A DNA stretch of 64,000 bases from Paenibacillus_E qinlingensis (GCF_028746185.1 NZ_JAQIVH010000010.1:124001-188000), one strand, 5' to 3'. Positions 35,574 to 44,583 are shown, counted from the first letter of the stretch. The notes: generated from the letters alone by a model not told the origin. Numbers and translations are program-made.

Positions 35574-36185
35574 TTAGTGAATCAACGCATCTTGCGAATT
35601 CTCGGCCTTTACAACGCTATGTGAAGATGAACCTGTAAGACGCTGTGGAGGGAATACTTGGCGAACGGGTGCAATGATGAGCGCAGCAACGACGGCTTTA
35701 ATCGCATCTCCTGCAAGGAAAGGATAGCATGCAGCAACCATTGCTTTCTCTAACGTATAGGAAGGAACCTTATACATCAACCAAGGTACACCTGCTAAAT
35801 AAAGAATTAGTGAGCCGAAAACTTCAAGAACAAGAAACGCAGCGACGTAACCCATGATGCCATTTAAACGAATCCGAGGTAAAATAAAACCAATAAGCAT
35901 AGCAGAGATTGGCCAGATCATAATAAAGCCGCCAGTAGGTCCGAGCACAACGCCAAGTCCGCCACTGCCGTGAAGGAGTGGGAAACCGACTGCAGTAAGC
36001 ACAACGACAAGGGCCATACTTAGGAATCCGTAGCGCGCGCCTAGTAACCCTCCAGCGAGCATAACAGCTAATGTTTGAAGGGTAATGGGTACTTCTGTGC
36101 CAACTGAGATTTTGAAAAAGCTGAATAACACGAGAATAGCTGCAAATAAAGCGCTGAAAATAACACCACGTAGTGTAAGTTTCAT
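35574..36185 (-). CDS. bioY: Biotin transporter substrate-binding protein BioY
   Basis: 203 residues from ATG 36185 (AGGAGTG 9 nt upstream). Six hydrophobic segments and BioY signatures are visible: VGTEVPITLQTLAVMLAGGLLGARYGFLSM, PLLHGSGGLGVVLGPTGGF (biotin-binding loop) and GDAIKAVVAALI. It is the S component of an ECF transporter. The ECF ATPase and T-protein genes diverge from it (36306-38863), which is an uncommon split arrangement. Two BirA-like operators lie in the shared intergenic region, so biotin should repress it. Confidence 0.93.
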   Translation of the reverse strand: MKLTLRGVIFSALFAAILVLFSFFKISVGTEVPITLQTLAVMLAGGLLGARYGFLSMALVVVLTAVGFPLLHGSGGLGVVLGPTGGFIMIWPISAMLIGFILPRIRLNGIMGYVAAFLVLEVFGSLILYLAGVPWLMYKVPSYTLEKAMVAACYPFLAGDAIKAVVAALIIAPVRQVFPPQRLTGSSSHSVVKAENSQDALIH

Positions 36186-36211
36186 ATTGTTGATCACTCC
36201 TGTTTCTGGTA

Positions 36212-36256
36212 TTGTTAATGTATTGTCAACCAAATGGTTTACAAATAAGTTGACAA
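36212..36256. promoter_or_regulatory. Two interleaved BirA-type operators
   Basis: Site 1 is TTGTTAATG-N15-GGTTTACAA (36212-36244). Site 2 is TTGTCAACC-N16-AGTTGACAA (36223-36256). Both fit the Gram-positive BirA operator pattern (inverted TTGTNAACC halves 14-16 nt apart). They are offset by 11 nt, one helical turn. They cover the upstream regions of both bioY and the divergent ECF genes, including a possible rightward promoter TTTACA-N17-GATGAT. Confidence 0.75.
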
Positions 36257-36305
36257 TACAGATGATAGCACAACTGCTAGAAAAGTGAAAGGAACTTTTT
36301 TACAT

Positions 36306-37178
36306 ATGCCTACAAGAGAGAAATTAATGACATTAAAGAATGCTTCGATCGTCTATCGAATGGAATCAGGAGAAGGGCGTCGCGTATGGTCAGGTGTCTC
36401 GCTAGACATTCATAGAGGTGAGTGGATCGCTGTTGTAGGACCCAATGGGAGCGGGAAAAGTACACTTGCTAGCGTGCTGCTAGGCTTGAACCCATTGTCG
36501 GAAGGGCAAGTTTACCGTAGGGCTAACGATGTGACGCAGGCGACAAGAGGCGTGCTTCAATTGCCAGAGGCCCAATTCATAGGTGAAACGATCGCGGAGG
36601 AATTAGACTTCTTACCGCAAGCGCAGCAATTAACGGCCCAGGAACGTGGAAGTTGGTATGCGGAAGTTTTGGCTGCTGTAGGCTTGTCACTTTCACCGGA
36701 GCGTACGATGGCTACCTTATCTGGAGGGCAGAAGCAGTTGGTAAACCTCGCTGCCGCACTTGCAGCCCATCCAGAGATTCTGCTGTTGGACGAACCGACG
36801 GCGATGCTGGACCCAGCTTCTCGCAAAGAAGTTCGGGATGCCGTGCGCCAAGCACATCAACGTGGAACGACGATTGTATGGATAACACATCGGCTGGAAG
36901 AGGTGGCGGATGCGACCCGTGTCGTCGGATTTGGAGCGGGTAGGATTACCTTTGATGGGGAGCCGAGGAGTTTCTTTTATGGGGAATACGAAAAAATGGA
37001 GAAAAACGAGAAATCTGAGAAGTTAAAGAAATTTGAGAAAGCTTCGCCTTGTGTGGAACTTGGCTTTGACCCTCCCTTTGTAATTCAAACGGCGATGCAT
37101 CTAATAGAGCAAGGACTCACTTTACACCCTCTTCCCCTGAACATGGAAGAGTTGGCGGAGGTGATCTCATGTCCATAG
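36306..37178 (+). CDS. ECF transporter ATPase (EcfA1-like)
   Basis: About 290 residues. Walker A is GPNGSGKST, the Q-loop is in LPEAQFIGETIAEELDF, the signature is LSGGQKQL and Walker B is ILLLDEPTAMLDP. These are typical of ECF ATPases. Starts at ATG 36306 or ATG 36327 are both possible; neither has a strong ribosome site, and I chose the longer. The C-terminal region has a Lys/Glu-rich insertion (EKMEKNEKSEKLKKFEK). The gene overlaps the next by 10 nt. With the fused ATPase/T protein it powers BioY. Confidence 0.9.
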   Translation: MPTREKLMTLKNASIVYRMESGEGRRVWSGVSLDIHRGEWIAVVGPNGSGKSTLASVLLGLNPLSEGQVYRRANDVTQATRGVLQLPEAQFIGETIAEELDFLPQAQQLTAQERGSWYAEVLAAVGLSLSPERTMATLSGGQKQLVNLAAALAAHPEILLLDEPTAMLDPASRKEVRDAVRQAHQRGTTIVWITHRLEEVADATRVVGFGAGRITFDGEPRSFFYGEYEKMEKNEKSEKLKKFEKASPCVELGFDPPFVIQTAMHLIEQGLTLHPLPLNMEELAEVISCP

Positions 37179-38863
37179 TTTTGAAGGAAGTCGGAGTAAC
37201 AGCTCCCGATTCACCTGATGTGACACTACTCCAGGATATAAGTTTTACACTGCAGGAGGGCTCTGTGACATTGCTTATCGGGCATGCGGGTTCAGGGAAA
37301 TCGACGCTGCTGCAAGTGATGTCGGGTCTCCTTAAGCCGCAAACGGGAACGATAACATTGGATGAGCAGCCGATTTGGCTGAAACCTATGAAGGCTGATT
37401 CTAAGCAATTGCTTCACTTCGGGCTAACGTTTCAATTCCCTGAGCAGCAGCTTTTCGCCAGGAGCATACGTCAAGAATTTGCTTATTCGCTTAGGCCGTA
37501 CAAATTCGAAAAAGAAGAGCGCGATCGCCGCATTCGCGAGGCGACACACGCGCTCGATCCCCATGGCGTCTTCGCCATGGATCGTTCGCCTTTCGCGCTC
37601 AGCGGCGGGGAGCAGCGCCGGCTCGCGCTGGCGACGACCTTCGCCACAACGCCGGATTGGCTCCTCATGGATGAGCCAACCGCCGGCCTTGAGGCGGCCG
37701 CCGTGCGCGAGCTGCTGCGCATGCTGCGCGAGCGCGCGGGTCGTGGCGGACTCGTCGTCGCCACGCACGATCTGGACACGTTCTTTCCGCTAGCGGATCG
37801 TGTCCTCGTTCTAGACCATGGCGAGCTCGTCTTCGACGGCTCGCCGCAACAGCTTTGCCGCGCGCCCGAGGTGCTGGCGCGCGCCGGGGTTGGTCTCCCG
37901 AGCTGCGCGGAGGCCGCTGTGGAGCTGGCGCGCGTTGGCATCGCCATCGCGCCGGATCTGCTCTCGCCGGCGCTTGCCGCGTCGGCGATCTTGGCTGCGC
38001 TGCGCGAAGCCGGCAGCGCTGGTGCTCCGGCGGCTGCGGCAGCGGCGCCGGTAGAGGCCACACGCGAAGCGAGTGTGGCGGTAGAACAGCAGCAGGCGAA
38101 GCCGCTGCTGTCGGGGCCGTCTGCGCCACCCGCGCCGCAGGCGGGGTGGCTGGGGCTGGACCCGCGCGCGAAGTGGCTGCTCTACCTGCTGCTCGCCATC
38201 GGCACGATGGGGCAGCAGGGGTGGGGCAGCCTCGCGGTGGCCGCAGCGCTTGTCGGCTGCGCGTTTGTCGGTCTCCCGCGCAGTGTGCTGCGCGGGATTC
38301 GCAAAATCGCGACGTCCTATGCGATTTTTCTGATCTTTTCCGTCGCGCTGGCGGGGATTGAACTCTCACCGCTCGGTTACTCCGTCGACAACGGCTGGAG
38401 CACCACCTTCCTGCTGGTACGCTTATTCGTTGTCTTGCTGGCCGGCTATTGGCTTGCGATGTCGACACCCTATGGCCAGCTCGTACAGGGATTGAACTGG
38501 GCTTTAAAATATTTCTACAAAGTGAAGCTGCCCGTGGCATCCTTCTCCTTGGCGGTTTCGTTTGTTTTTCGCTTCATCCCGCTCATCATGCGGGAGTGGC
38601 AGCAATTCTCGATGATCGTGCGAGCACGGGGAAAAGCCTCCGTCCGCCCAGGTAGTGTTCGTGTGCGTGACATTCCTGCGTTGGTAGTTCCACTTTTACT
38701 AGGGATGTTCCACAAAGCGGAGCAAATGACCGTCGCGATGGAGATGAAGCAAATCGATGGCACAACGTTGCTGCTGCGGAAGAATACGCTGGAGTGGGAG
38801 AGAGCGGACACGATGTTAGTGGTAATTGCGCTACTTGCCTGGGTAATTTTGCTATTTACGTAG
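37169..38863 (+). CDS. Fused ECF ATPase (EcfA2-like) and transmembrane EcfT protein
   Basis: 564 residues. Residues 1 to about 270 are a complete ABC ATPase: Walker A GHAGSGKST (38-46), signature LSGGEQRR, Walker B WLLMDEPTAG, H-loop ATHD. An Ala/Pro-rich linker (about 275-325) leads to an EcfT domain with five to six helices and the coupling motif MIVRARGKAS. The second family motif reads AMEMKQIDG, lacking the usual Ala-Arg-Gly. ATPase and T subunits are normally separate proteins, so the fusion is unusual. The middle of the gene (about 37540-38300) is far richer in G+C than its ends or neighbours. Confidence 0.88.
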   Translation: MSIVLKEVGVTAPDSPDVTLLQDISFTLQEGSVTLLIGHAGSGKSTLLQVMSGLLKPQTGTITLDEQPIWLKPMKADSKQLLHFGLTFQFPEQQLFARSIRQEFAYSLRPYKFEKEERDRRIREATHALDPHGVFAMDRSPFALSGGEQRRLALATTFATTPDWLLMDEPTAGLEAAAVRELLRMLRERAGRGGLVVATHDLDTFFPLADRVLVLDHGELVFDGSPQQLCRAPEVLARAGVGLPSCAEAAVELARVGIAIAPDLLSPALAASAILAALREAGSAGAPAAAAAAPVEATREASVAVEQQQAKPLLSGPSAPPAPQAGWLGLDPRAKWLLYLLLAIGTMGQQGWGSLAVAAALVGCAFVGLPRSVLRGIRKIATSYAIFLIFSVALAGIELSPLGYSVDNGWSTTFLLVRLFVVLLAGYWLAMSTPYGQLVQGLNWALKYFYKVKLPVASFSLAVSFVFRFIPLIMREWQQFSMIVRARGKASVRPGSVRVRDIPALVVPLLLGMFHKAEQMTVAMEMKQIDGTTLLLRKNTLEWERADTMLVVIALLAWVILLFT

Positions 38864-38921
38864 TAGTAGTATCAGCAACCTAGTAGCACTATTGGTCTAG
38901 TAGTAGCCAACAAACAGGCTG

Positions 38922-39156
38922 CTAACGGACACAGCAGATGCTATTGGGTTGTTTTCAATTGTTTAACTAGGCTAACGGACACAGCAGATGCTATTAGGTT
39001 GTTTTCTATTGTTTATCTAGGCTAACGGACACGGATGATCTTATATGTCTAAAATCATCGAATTATTGCCTTGCTAGCGCTATTTAACAGCTAGGGTGTC
39101 CGTTAGTTCCCGAGAAGGCCCATTTTGGCACAAATAACGTCATTCATGTCCGTTGG
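38922..39156. repeat. Dyad-symmetric intergenic element D
   Basis: The gap 38864-39317 has no gene. CTAACGGACAC occurs at 38922, 38972 and 39022 (period 50, unit extending through GCTATT(G/A)GGTTGTTTTC in the first two copies), and inverted GTGTCCGTTAG at 39096 and ATGTCCGTTGG at 39146 (spacing 50). The two nested pairs share the centre 39064. The 38922 copy is an extra unit without a clear partner. Confidence 0.8.
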
Positions 39157-39317
39157 AATTTGTACTTCTCAGTAGTTCCCCGTTCCTTCGACCGGTCTCC
39201 AAGCTCTCCGTTCCTCCTGCAATCCCCCCACCCCTTATCGAAATCTAGGAATATTTCTCTCAATTACTGCTTACAAATAGAGTGATAGACGATTCCTTGA
39301 GAAATGGGTGGTTTGCT

Positions 39318-40352
39318 ATGAACGTCCGAAGGAAGAGGTTCCTATTTTACACGATACTAGCGGGTGTGTTTACGCTTTTTTTTCTCTTCGTCATCAGTGC
39401 TCTTAATTCTTCAACTGCCCCTATCCTCATAGAAGCCCAAGCCGAGGAATTAATTCAAACTCCTGTTTATGCCCCTGTGCCTATTGAAGTTTCATCCCTT
39501 CCACTGGACAAGCCCGAGCAGCCACTCCCAGCACAAGTGGACACAATCCCAACGCCGACGCCAACTATTCAGATGGACATAATTCCAACACCCGTCCAAG
39601 TGGTCGCACCTTCACCTCAGACGCCATCCGTTACAGTGGACACCTACATGCCTAACGGGGTTGTTACTCCATCTACCTCATCCAAAGTCAGCATCCCTGT
39701 CCTCAATTACCATAGCGTCACGATAGACCCTGGCAATGTGGTCGTTATTTCTCCATTGAAGCTGAAGGCGCAGATGAAATATCTACATGATCATGGATAC
39801 ACACCCATCACTTTGGCGACTTTTATTAGTCTAATTGAAAATGAGGACGGGCTCACGGCCCCCGATAAGCCTGTACTGCTTACTTTTGATGACGGCTATG
39901 TGGATAATGTGGAAGAGGCAATGCCGATTCTGGCCCAATACAATTTCCCTGCTACACTTTTCATGTCACCTGGCATGGTCGAGGACCCCAGTTATTTGAA
40001 TTGGGAACAGATCAAGCAGCTGCAAGAAGCCGGTTGGGACATCCAACCGCATGGCATGACACATCCTCATCTACCTAAGCTATCAGCGGAACAACAAGCG
40101 TATGAGATTGCAGAAGCTAGAAAGTTAATTGAGGAGAAGCTAGGCACACAAGCGGATGTTTTTTGCTATCCCTATGGGGAATATAACCAAACTACGTTGA
40201 AGATTTTGAAAGATCACGGTCTTCGCTATGCGTTTACGATTGACCAAGGTTTCACGACCAATCAACAGTCCCCTTACTTGCTGAAAAGGCTGTTTATTAA
40301 CGGGGAAGAAAGCTTGAAAGCTTTCATAAACAAGCTCCCGAAAGCCAATTAG
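39318..40352 (+). CDS. Membrane-anchored polysaccharide deacetylase
   Basis: 344 residues from ATG 39318 (GGGTGG upstream). An N-terminal membrane anchor (FLFYTILAGVFTLFFLFVISAL) is followed by a Pro/Thr-rich linker (about 35-125) and a NodB domain: VLLTFDDGYVDN (catalytic and metal Asp), HGMTHPHL (metal His pair) and FCYPYGEYN. Family CE4 enzymes N-deacetylate peptidoglycan or poly-N-acetylglucosamine outside the cell. A 9-bp AGAGAGACA/TGTCTCTCT inverted repeat with a long loop lies over the stop region. Confidence 0.9.
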   Translation: MNVRRKRFLFYTILAGVFTLFFLFVISALNSSTAPILIEAQAEELIQTPVYAPVPIEVSSLPLDKPEQPLPAQVDTIPTPTPTIQMDIIPTPVQVVAPSPQTPSVTVDTYMPNGVVTPSTSSKVSIPVLNYHSVTIDPGNVVVISPLKLKAQMKYLHDHGYTPITLATFISLIENEDGLTAPDKPVLLTFDDGYVDNVEEAMPILAQYNFPATLFMSPGMVEDPSYLNWEQIKQLQEAGWDIQPHGMTHPHLPKLSAEQQAYEIAEARKLIEEKLGTQADVFCYPYGEYNQTTLKILKDHGLRYAFTIDQGFTTNQQSPYLLKRLFINGEESLKAFINKLPKAN

Positions 40353-40460
40353 AGAGACATTTCCGGATGTCGCTTTAGCCCCTTTTTGTCTCTCTAATGA
40401 ATTCTCACCCACCTAACGTGTATAATACAACTAACAATCCCCATAAAGGAGATTCCCTGT

Positions 40461-40850
40461 ATGAAAGAAACCAAAACAGCCTTCGAATCAATCGACGCTT
40501 ACATAGCAACTTTTCCCTCTGAGCTTCAGGAGAAACTTCAAACGATCAGATCAGTCATTAAAGAGTCGGCGCCAGAGGCAACGGAGAAGATTAGCTACCA
40601 AATGCCTACCTTTGACCTACATGGTAATTTGGTGCATTTTGCGGCATTCAAACATCATATTGGCTTTTATCCCACACCGAATGGTATTGATGAATTTGAG
40701 GCGGAGTTGGCGCAGTATCCGAGGTCCAAAGGGGCCGTCCAATTTCCGCATGATCGACCGCTGCCCCTAGCGTTAATCAGCAGGATCGTGCAGTATCGAG
40801 TGGCAAGAAATAGTGAAAAAGCTCAGATGAAATCACCGAAAAAGAAGTGA
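40461..40850 (+). CDS. DUF1801 (YdhG-like) protein
   Basis: 129 residues. ESIDAYIATFPSELQEKLQTIRSVIKESAPEATEKISYQMPTFDLHGNLVHFAAFKHHIGFYP is the standard DUF1801/YdhG signature. Relatives are described as small iron-chaperone-like or general stress proteins, with function poorly defined. AAGGAG precedes the ATG. It probably precedes the EcsC gene in one transcript (33-nt gap). Confidence 0.88.
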   Translation: MKETKTAFESIDAYIATFPSELQEKLQTIRSVIKESAPEATEKISYQMPTFDLHGNLVHFAAFKHHIGFYPTPNGIDEFEAELAQYPRSKGAVQFPHDRPLPLALISRIVQYRVARNSEKAQMKSPKKK

Positions 40851-40883
40851 AGATATAAGAATCTAACCGACGGTGGTGAAGCC

Positions 40884-41648
40884 ATGGAACAGCCGTATAC
40901 AATCTATGAACAGCAAATGAAGGGGACACTAAAGCGTTGGGAAATTCGTCTGCAAAAGAAACCTAACCTCATCGAGCGCGCCTCCAAATCTGTTCAAAAT
41001 CGCATCAATCAAGTGATTCCCGAGAAGATCCACACTACGATTACCGCGACGGTAAAAGGGATTATACAAACGACTTTGTTCGGAATTAATTATATGCCTG
41101 CAACTGATCCGCTGAAGGATGTATCCATGGCGGACCGCGATGTCAAAGCTGAGGAACTGCTGTCCCTCTACAAAAAAATCGCCGCCGCTGAGGGTGCAGG
41201 TGCAGGGGCTGGTGGGATTTTACTTGGCCTAGCCGATTTCCCGGTTCTGATCGGGATTAAGCTGAAATTTCTTTTTGAATTAGCACATATTTATGGGTAT
41301 TCCACCAAGGATTACAGAGAAAGATTATTCATCTTGTATGTGTTTCAGTTGGCGTTCTCCAGTTCGAAGAAGAAGCCGGATCTGCTCCATACGATTAAGA
41401 ATTGGCCTGCAATTTCGCAGACGTTCCCGCCTGCCGCTGATTACATGAAGCAAGTGAATTGGCTGCAGCTGCAGCAGGAGTATCGGGACACAATTGATTT
41501 TCGCAAAATGCTCCAGCTCGTCCCTGGCATTGGTGCCGTCGTTGGCGCATGGGCTAACTTTGGCTTGCTGGAGGAGCTTGGCGTGGCAGGCATGAACTGC
41601 TATCGGATACGCAATTTGCAAGACAAATCTAGGAACGCCAGCGAGTAA
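40884..41648 (+). CDS. EcsC family protein
   Basis: 254 residues. The EcsC-domain core AAAEGAGAGAGGILLGLADFPVLIGIKLKFLFELAHIYGYSTKDYRERLFIL is clear, and a second hydrophobic Gly/Ala-rich segment is near the C-terminus (VPGIGAVVGAWANFGLLEELG). EcsC proteins are membrane-associated with no established biochemical role. GGTGGTGAAG lies ahead of the ATG. Confidence 0.87.
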   Translation: MEQPYTIYEQQMKGTLKRWEIRLQKKPNLIERASKSVQNRINQVIPEKIHTTITATVKGIIQTTLFGINYMPATDPLKDVSMADRDVKAEELLSLYKKIAAAEGAGAGAGGILLGLADFPVLIGIKLKFLFELAHIYGYSTKDYRERLFILYVFQLAFSSSKKKPDLLHTIKNWPAISQTFPPAADYMKQVNWLQLQQEYRDTIDFRKMLQLVPGIGAVVGAWANFGLLEELGVAGMNCYRIRNLQDKSRNASE

Positions 41649-41693
41649 TCATTACATGGCATTTCTTTAACTGTCCTTATTGAAATGGAACAC

Positions 41694-41744
41694 AAAAAAC
41701 CTGAACGACAGTCGGACATAGGTCCAACTATCGCTCAGGTTTTT
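41694..41744. terminator. Bidirectional intrinsic terminator
   Basis: AAAAAACCTGA pairs with TCAGGTTTTT between convergent genes. It serves both EcsC (plus) and the GbsR-type gene (minus). Confidence 0.85.
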
Positions 41745-41759
41745 CTTGTTGTCCGTCAT

Positions 41760-42332
41760 TCATGATTCATCAGAGGGTAAGTCTTTGGGAACCAGCTTGA
41801 AAATATCTCCCGACTCGAACGAATCGATAAGCCTATCAAGCCATTTGTAATAATGAATGGCTGCATCTATTTTATCCAAATCCTGTTTAAGAACAGCTTG
41901 TAAAGGGAGACTGTCAGGAAATTGTTCGTTCAGCTTTCGGAACTCATTTTTGGATTTGGTAAGCGCAAGCAAATTAACTTCTAGAGCCTTTCGCCACTTG
42001 AGGCCAAAGAAATCAGCGAAAGTTTGAAACCAGTCGGATTCGACCTCATAGAGGTCCTTACGGGAACCTTTTTCCCACACTTTATTAACCATTTTAAGAT
42101 CAACCAGTGTACGCACGCCTGTGCTCATACTGGTTTTACTCATTTCCATAGCTTTTCCCATTTCGTCTAATGTCATCGGCTTTTCTTGAAATAAAAGTAA
42201 ACCGTACAGATGACCGGTAGATTGACTAACGCTATATAAATCCATGTTGTTTCCAATAGATTCAATGATTCGTTTTCGTGCCTTCTGTATGACGAGATCT
42301 TGTTCTAAGCTGATGCCGTCTATATGATTCAT
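41760..42332 (-). CDS. GbsR/OpcR-type MarR-related repressor
   Basis: 190 residues. The winged helix MTLDEMGKAMEMSKTSMSTGVRTLVDLKMVNKVWEKGSRKDLYEVESDWF and the C-terminal helical part are characteristic of GbsR, the choline- or osmolyte-responsive repressor of glycine-betaine genes in Bacillus. It is divergent from a glycine-betaine ABC operon, which it probably controls. Repeats at 42436-42472 are candidate sites. Confidence 0.9.
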   Translation of the reverse strand: MNHIDGISLEQDLVIQKARKRIIESIGNNMDLYSVSQSTGHLYGLLLFQEKPMTLDEMGKAMEMSKTSMSTGVRTLVDLKMVNKVWEKGSRKDLYEVESDWFQTFADFFGLKWRKALEVNLLALTKSKNEFRKLNEQFPDSLPLQAVLKQDLDKIDAAIHYYKWLDRLIDSFESGDIFKLVPKDLPSDES

Positions 42333-42435
42333 TATCTCTCACCCTACCTTTAGGTTTACATCGTTATTGTAAGAAACTATTTTGAAAAAGTAAAGAAAAA
42401 TGGCTGCTAGAAAGAGTATACTAAATGACAATCAA

Positions 42436-42511
42436 GTTTGTACAGTTTATTCTGTTTGAACTGTTTGTACAGAATTTAAGGTTGACATAAGCGGTGTTTA
42501 TTCGTTAGAGT
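42436..42511 (+). promoter_or_regulatory. Promoter of the betaine importer with candidate GbsR site
   Basis: GTTTGTACAG occurs at 42436 and 42463 (27 nt apart), and the second copy also ends an inverted repeat TTCTGT/ACAGAA. Just downstream is a promoter TTGACA (42482) with an 18-nt spacer to TAGAGT (42506). The repeats are the best candidates for repressor binding. Confidence 0.6.
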
Positions 42512-42553
42512 ATTGAAGTGGATGACATGCAAACCAAAGAAAGGAGTGAGCAT

Positions 42554-43756
42554 ATGTCGGTTATTGAAGTTAATCAGGTGACGAAAATATTTGGTCCCGA
42601 TCCCGCATCTGTTCTTCCGTTGCTTTCGCAGAAACATTCGAAAGAAAGAATTTATAAGGATACGAAGCATACGGTAGGTGTCAATAAGGCTAGCTTCTCT
42701 GTTGAAGCCGGTGAAATATTTGTAATTATGGGTCTCTCAGGTAGTGGGAAATCAACATTGGTGCGACTTCTGAATCGGTTAATTGAGCCCACGAGCGGAA
42801 GTATCACGATTCACGGTAAGGACATCGTTCGCATGAATGATGAGGAGCTTAGAAATGTCAGACGGGAACAAATCTCAATGGTGTTTCAGAAGTTTGCCTT
42901 ATTTCCTCATCGAACAGTCGTTGAGAATGTGGAATATGGGTTAGAGGTTCAAGGATGGGATAAGTCAAAAAGACGTGCGAAAGCCCTAGAGTCCTTAAAT
43001 TTGGTAGGCTTGCAGGCTTGGGCAGACAGCAAACCTTCGCAATTAAGCGGCGGCATGCAGCAGCGGGTGGGGCTTGCGCGGGCCTTGGCCAATGATCCGG
43101 ATATCCTTCTGATGGATGAGGCTTTCAGCGCATTAGACCCTCTGATTCGGAAGGACATGCAAGATGAACTCGTAGAGTTGCAGGATAAAATGAAGAAGAC
43201 CATTATTTTCATTACACATGATTTGGATGAGGCTCTTCGTATTGGAGATCGCATTGCGCTAATGAAAGACGGTGTTATTGTCCAAATCGGCAAACCGGAA
43301 GAAATTATGATGAACCCCGCAAATAAGTATGTCGAAAGGTTTGTGGAGGATGTTGATCTGTCCAAGGTACTCACCGCATCGACGGTTATGCGCCGGCCAG
43401 AGACCATAGGCCTTGATCGAGGGCCGCGTGTGGCGCTGCAGCTCATGAGGCAAAGCGGAATATCTAATTTATTTATTGTAGATAAAGGCAAGAAATTAAT
43501 TGGTGTTATAACGGCGGAGGATGCTTCGGGAGCTGTTCGCTATGAGAAGAGTCTTGAGGATATTGTGATTCGAGATATGCCAACTGTCGGCCCGGACCAA
43601 CTGCTGCATGAATTATTTGAAGTGTGCAGCAATGCCAAGTATCCTGTGGCAGTCGTGGATAACGATGGGAAAATTCAGGGTGTGATTGTTCGCGGCGATG
43701 TTCTTGGGGCTCTTGCAGGTAACGTTGTGGCAAGAGAGGACGTGAATAACGAATGA
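42554..43756 (+). CDS. opuAA: Glycine betaine/proline ABC transporter ATPase
   Basis: 400 residues from ATG 42554 with AAGGAGTGA upstream. N-terminal region FGPDPASVLPLL, Walker A GLSGSGKST, signature LSGGMQQRVGLARAL, Walker B ILLMDEAFSALDP. A C-terminal pair of CBS domains (about 280-400: ALQLMRQSGISNLFIVDKGKKLIGVI and so on) is where OpuA-type transporters sense ionic strength or c-di-AMP. It overlaps the permease gene by 4 nt. Confidence 0.93.
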   Translation: MSVIEVNQVTKIFGPDPASVLPLLSQKHSKERIYKDTKHTVGVNKASFSVEAGEIFVIMGLSGSGKSTLVRLLNRLIEPTSGSITIHGKDIVRMNDEELRNVRREQISMVFQKFALFPHRTVVENVEYGLEVQGWDKSKRRAKALESLNLVGLQAWADSKPSQLSGGMQQRVGLARALANDPDILLMDEAFSALDPLIRKDMQDELVELQDKMKKTIIFITHDLDEALRIGDRIALMKDGVIVQIGKPEEIMMNPANKYVERFVEDVDLSKVLTASTVMRRPETIGLDRGPRVALQLMRQSGISNLFIVDKGKKLIGVITAEDASGAVRYEKSLEDIVIRDMPTVGPDQLLHELFEVCSNAKYPVAVVDNDGKIQGVIVRGDVLGALAGNVVAREDVNNE

Positions 43757-44583
43757 AGAAAGTTCCATTGGATGATGGGGTTGAGAAGGTTGTTGATGGG
43801 TTAGGCGCTAACCTTTCGTGGCTCTTCGACTTCTTATCGCTCCTCATAGAGGGTGTTGTGAATGCATTTTCTGCCGTTTTTCATTTCCCGCCAGCGCTGG
43901 TACTTATCGTTTTGATTACGATTCTTGCTTACTATCTCGGCAAATGGTCGTTTGCGCTATTTGCTGCTGTAGGATTGTTGCTAGTTGATAATCTTGGCTT
44001 ATGGGAACATACGATGGACACACTGGCACTGGTTATGACGTCAGCAGTCATTTCCATTCTTATAGGCATTCCTTTAGGTGTATGGTGTGCCCAAAGCGAC
44101 CGAGCACGAAGGATCATCACACCAGCGCTTGATTTCATGCAAACGATGCCGGCTTTCGTTTATTTAATCCCTGCCGTTACCTTTTTTGGACTAGGTGTGG
44201 TACCTGGGGTCATTGCATCCGTTATTTTTGCTGTACCGCCGACGATTCGATTGACGAATTTAGGTATAAGGCAGGTTGCTGAAGATTTAGTTGAAGCCGC
44301 AGATGCTTTCGGTTCAACCCCTATGCAGAAATTAGTAAAGCTGCAATTTCCGTTAGCGATGCCGTCTATTATGGCGGGAATTAATCAAACGATTATGCTT
44401 GCGCTCTCGATGGTTGTTATTGCTTCTATGATTGGGGCGCAGGGGGTAGGGGCTGATGTGTACAGGGCTGTTACTCAAATCAAAATCGGTCAAGGCTTTG
44501 AAGCCGGATTGGCTATTGTTGTATTAGCTATTTTACTTGATCGCATCACACAATTATGGATGAAGAGAAAAAGGAGTGTTTAG
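43753..44583 (+). CDS. opuAB: Glycine betaine/proline ABC transporter permease
   Basis: 276 residues with an amphipathic N-terminus and about seven helices. The OpuAB/ProW motifs DFMQTMPAFVYLIPAVTFFGLG and the coupling loop LVEAADAFGSTPMQKLVKLQFPLAMPSIMAGINQTIMLALSMVVIASMIGA are clear. It lies between ATPase and binding-protein genes with overlaps, so it is a single operon. Confidence 0.93.
   Translation: MKKVPLDDGVEKVVDGLGANLSWLFDFLSLLIEGVVNAFSAVFHFPPALVLIVLITILAYYLGKWSFALFAAVGLLLVDNLGLWEHTMDTLALVMTSAVISILIGIPLGVWCAQSDRARRIITPALDFMQTMPAFVYLIPAVTFFGLGVVPGVIASVIFAVPPTIRLTNLGIRQVAEDLVEAADAFGSTPMQKLVKLQFPLAMPSIMAGINQTIMLALSMVVIASMIGAQGVGADVYRAVTQIKIGQGFEAGLAIVVLAILLDRITQLWMKRKRSV

Noticed and set aside
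37483..38540. Long opposite-strand frames over the ECF fusion gene
   Set aside because: They are by-products of the high-GC stretch. The products are Arg/Ala-rich with no domain, while the plus-strand frame has complete ABC and EcfT motifs.
40351..40395. Strong terminator after the deacetylase at 39318
   Set aside because: The AGAGAGACA/TGTCTCTCT repeat has a 27-nt loop and no T-run after it, so it is only mentioned in the gene entry.
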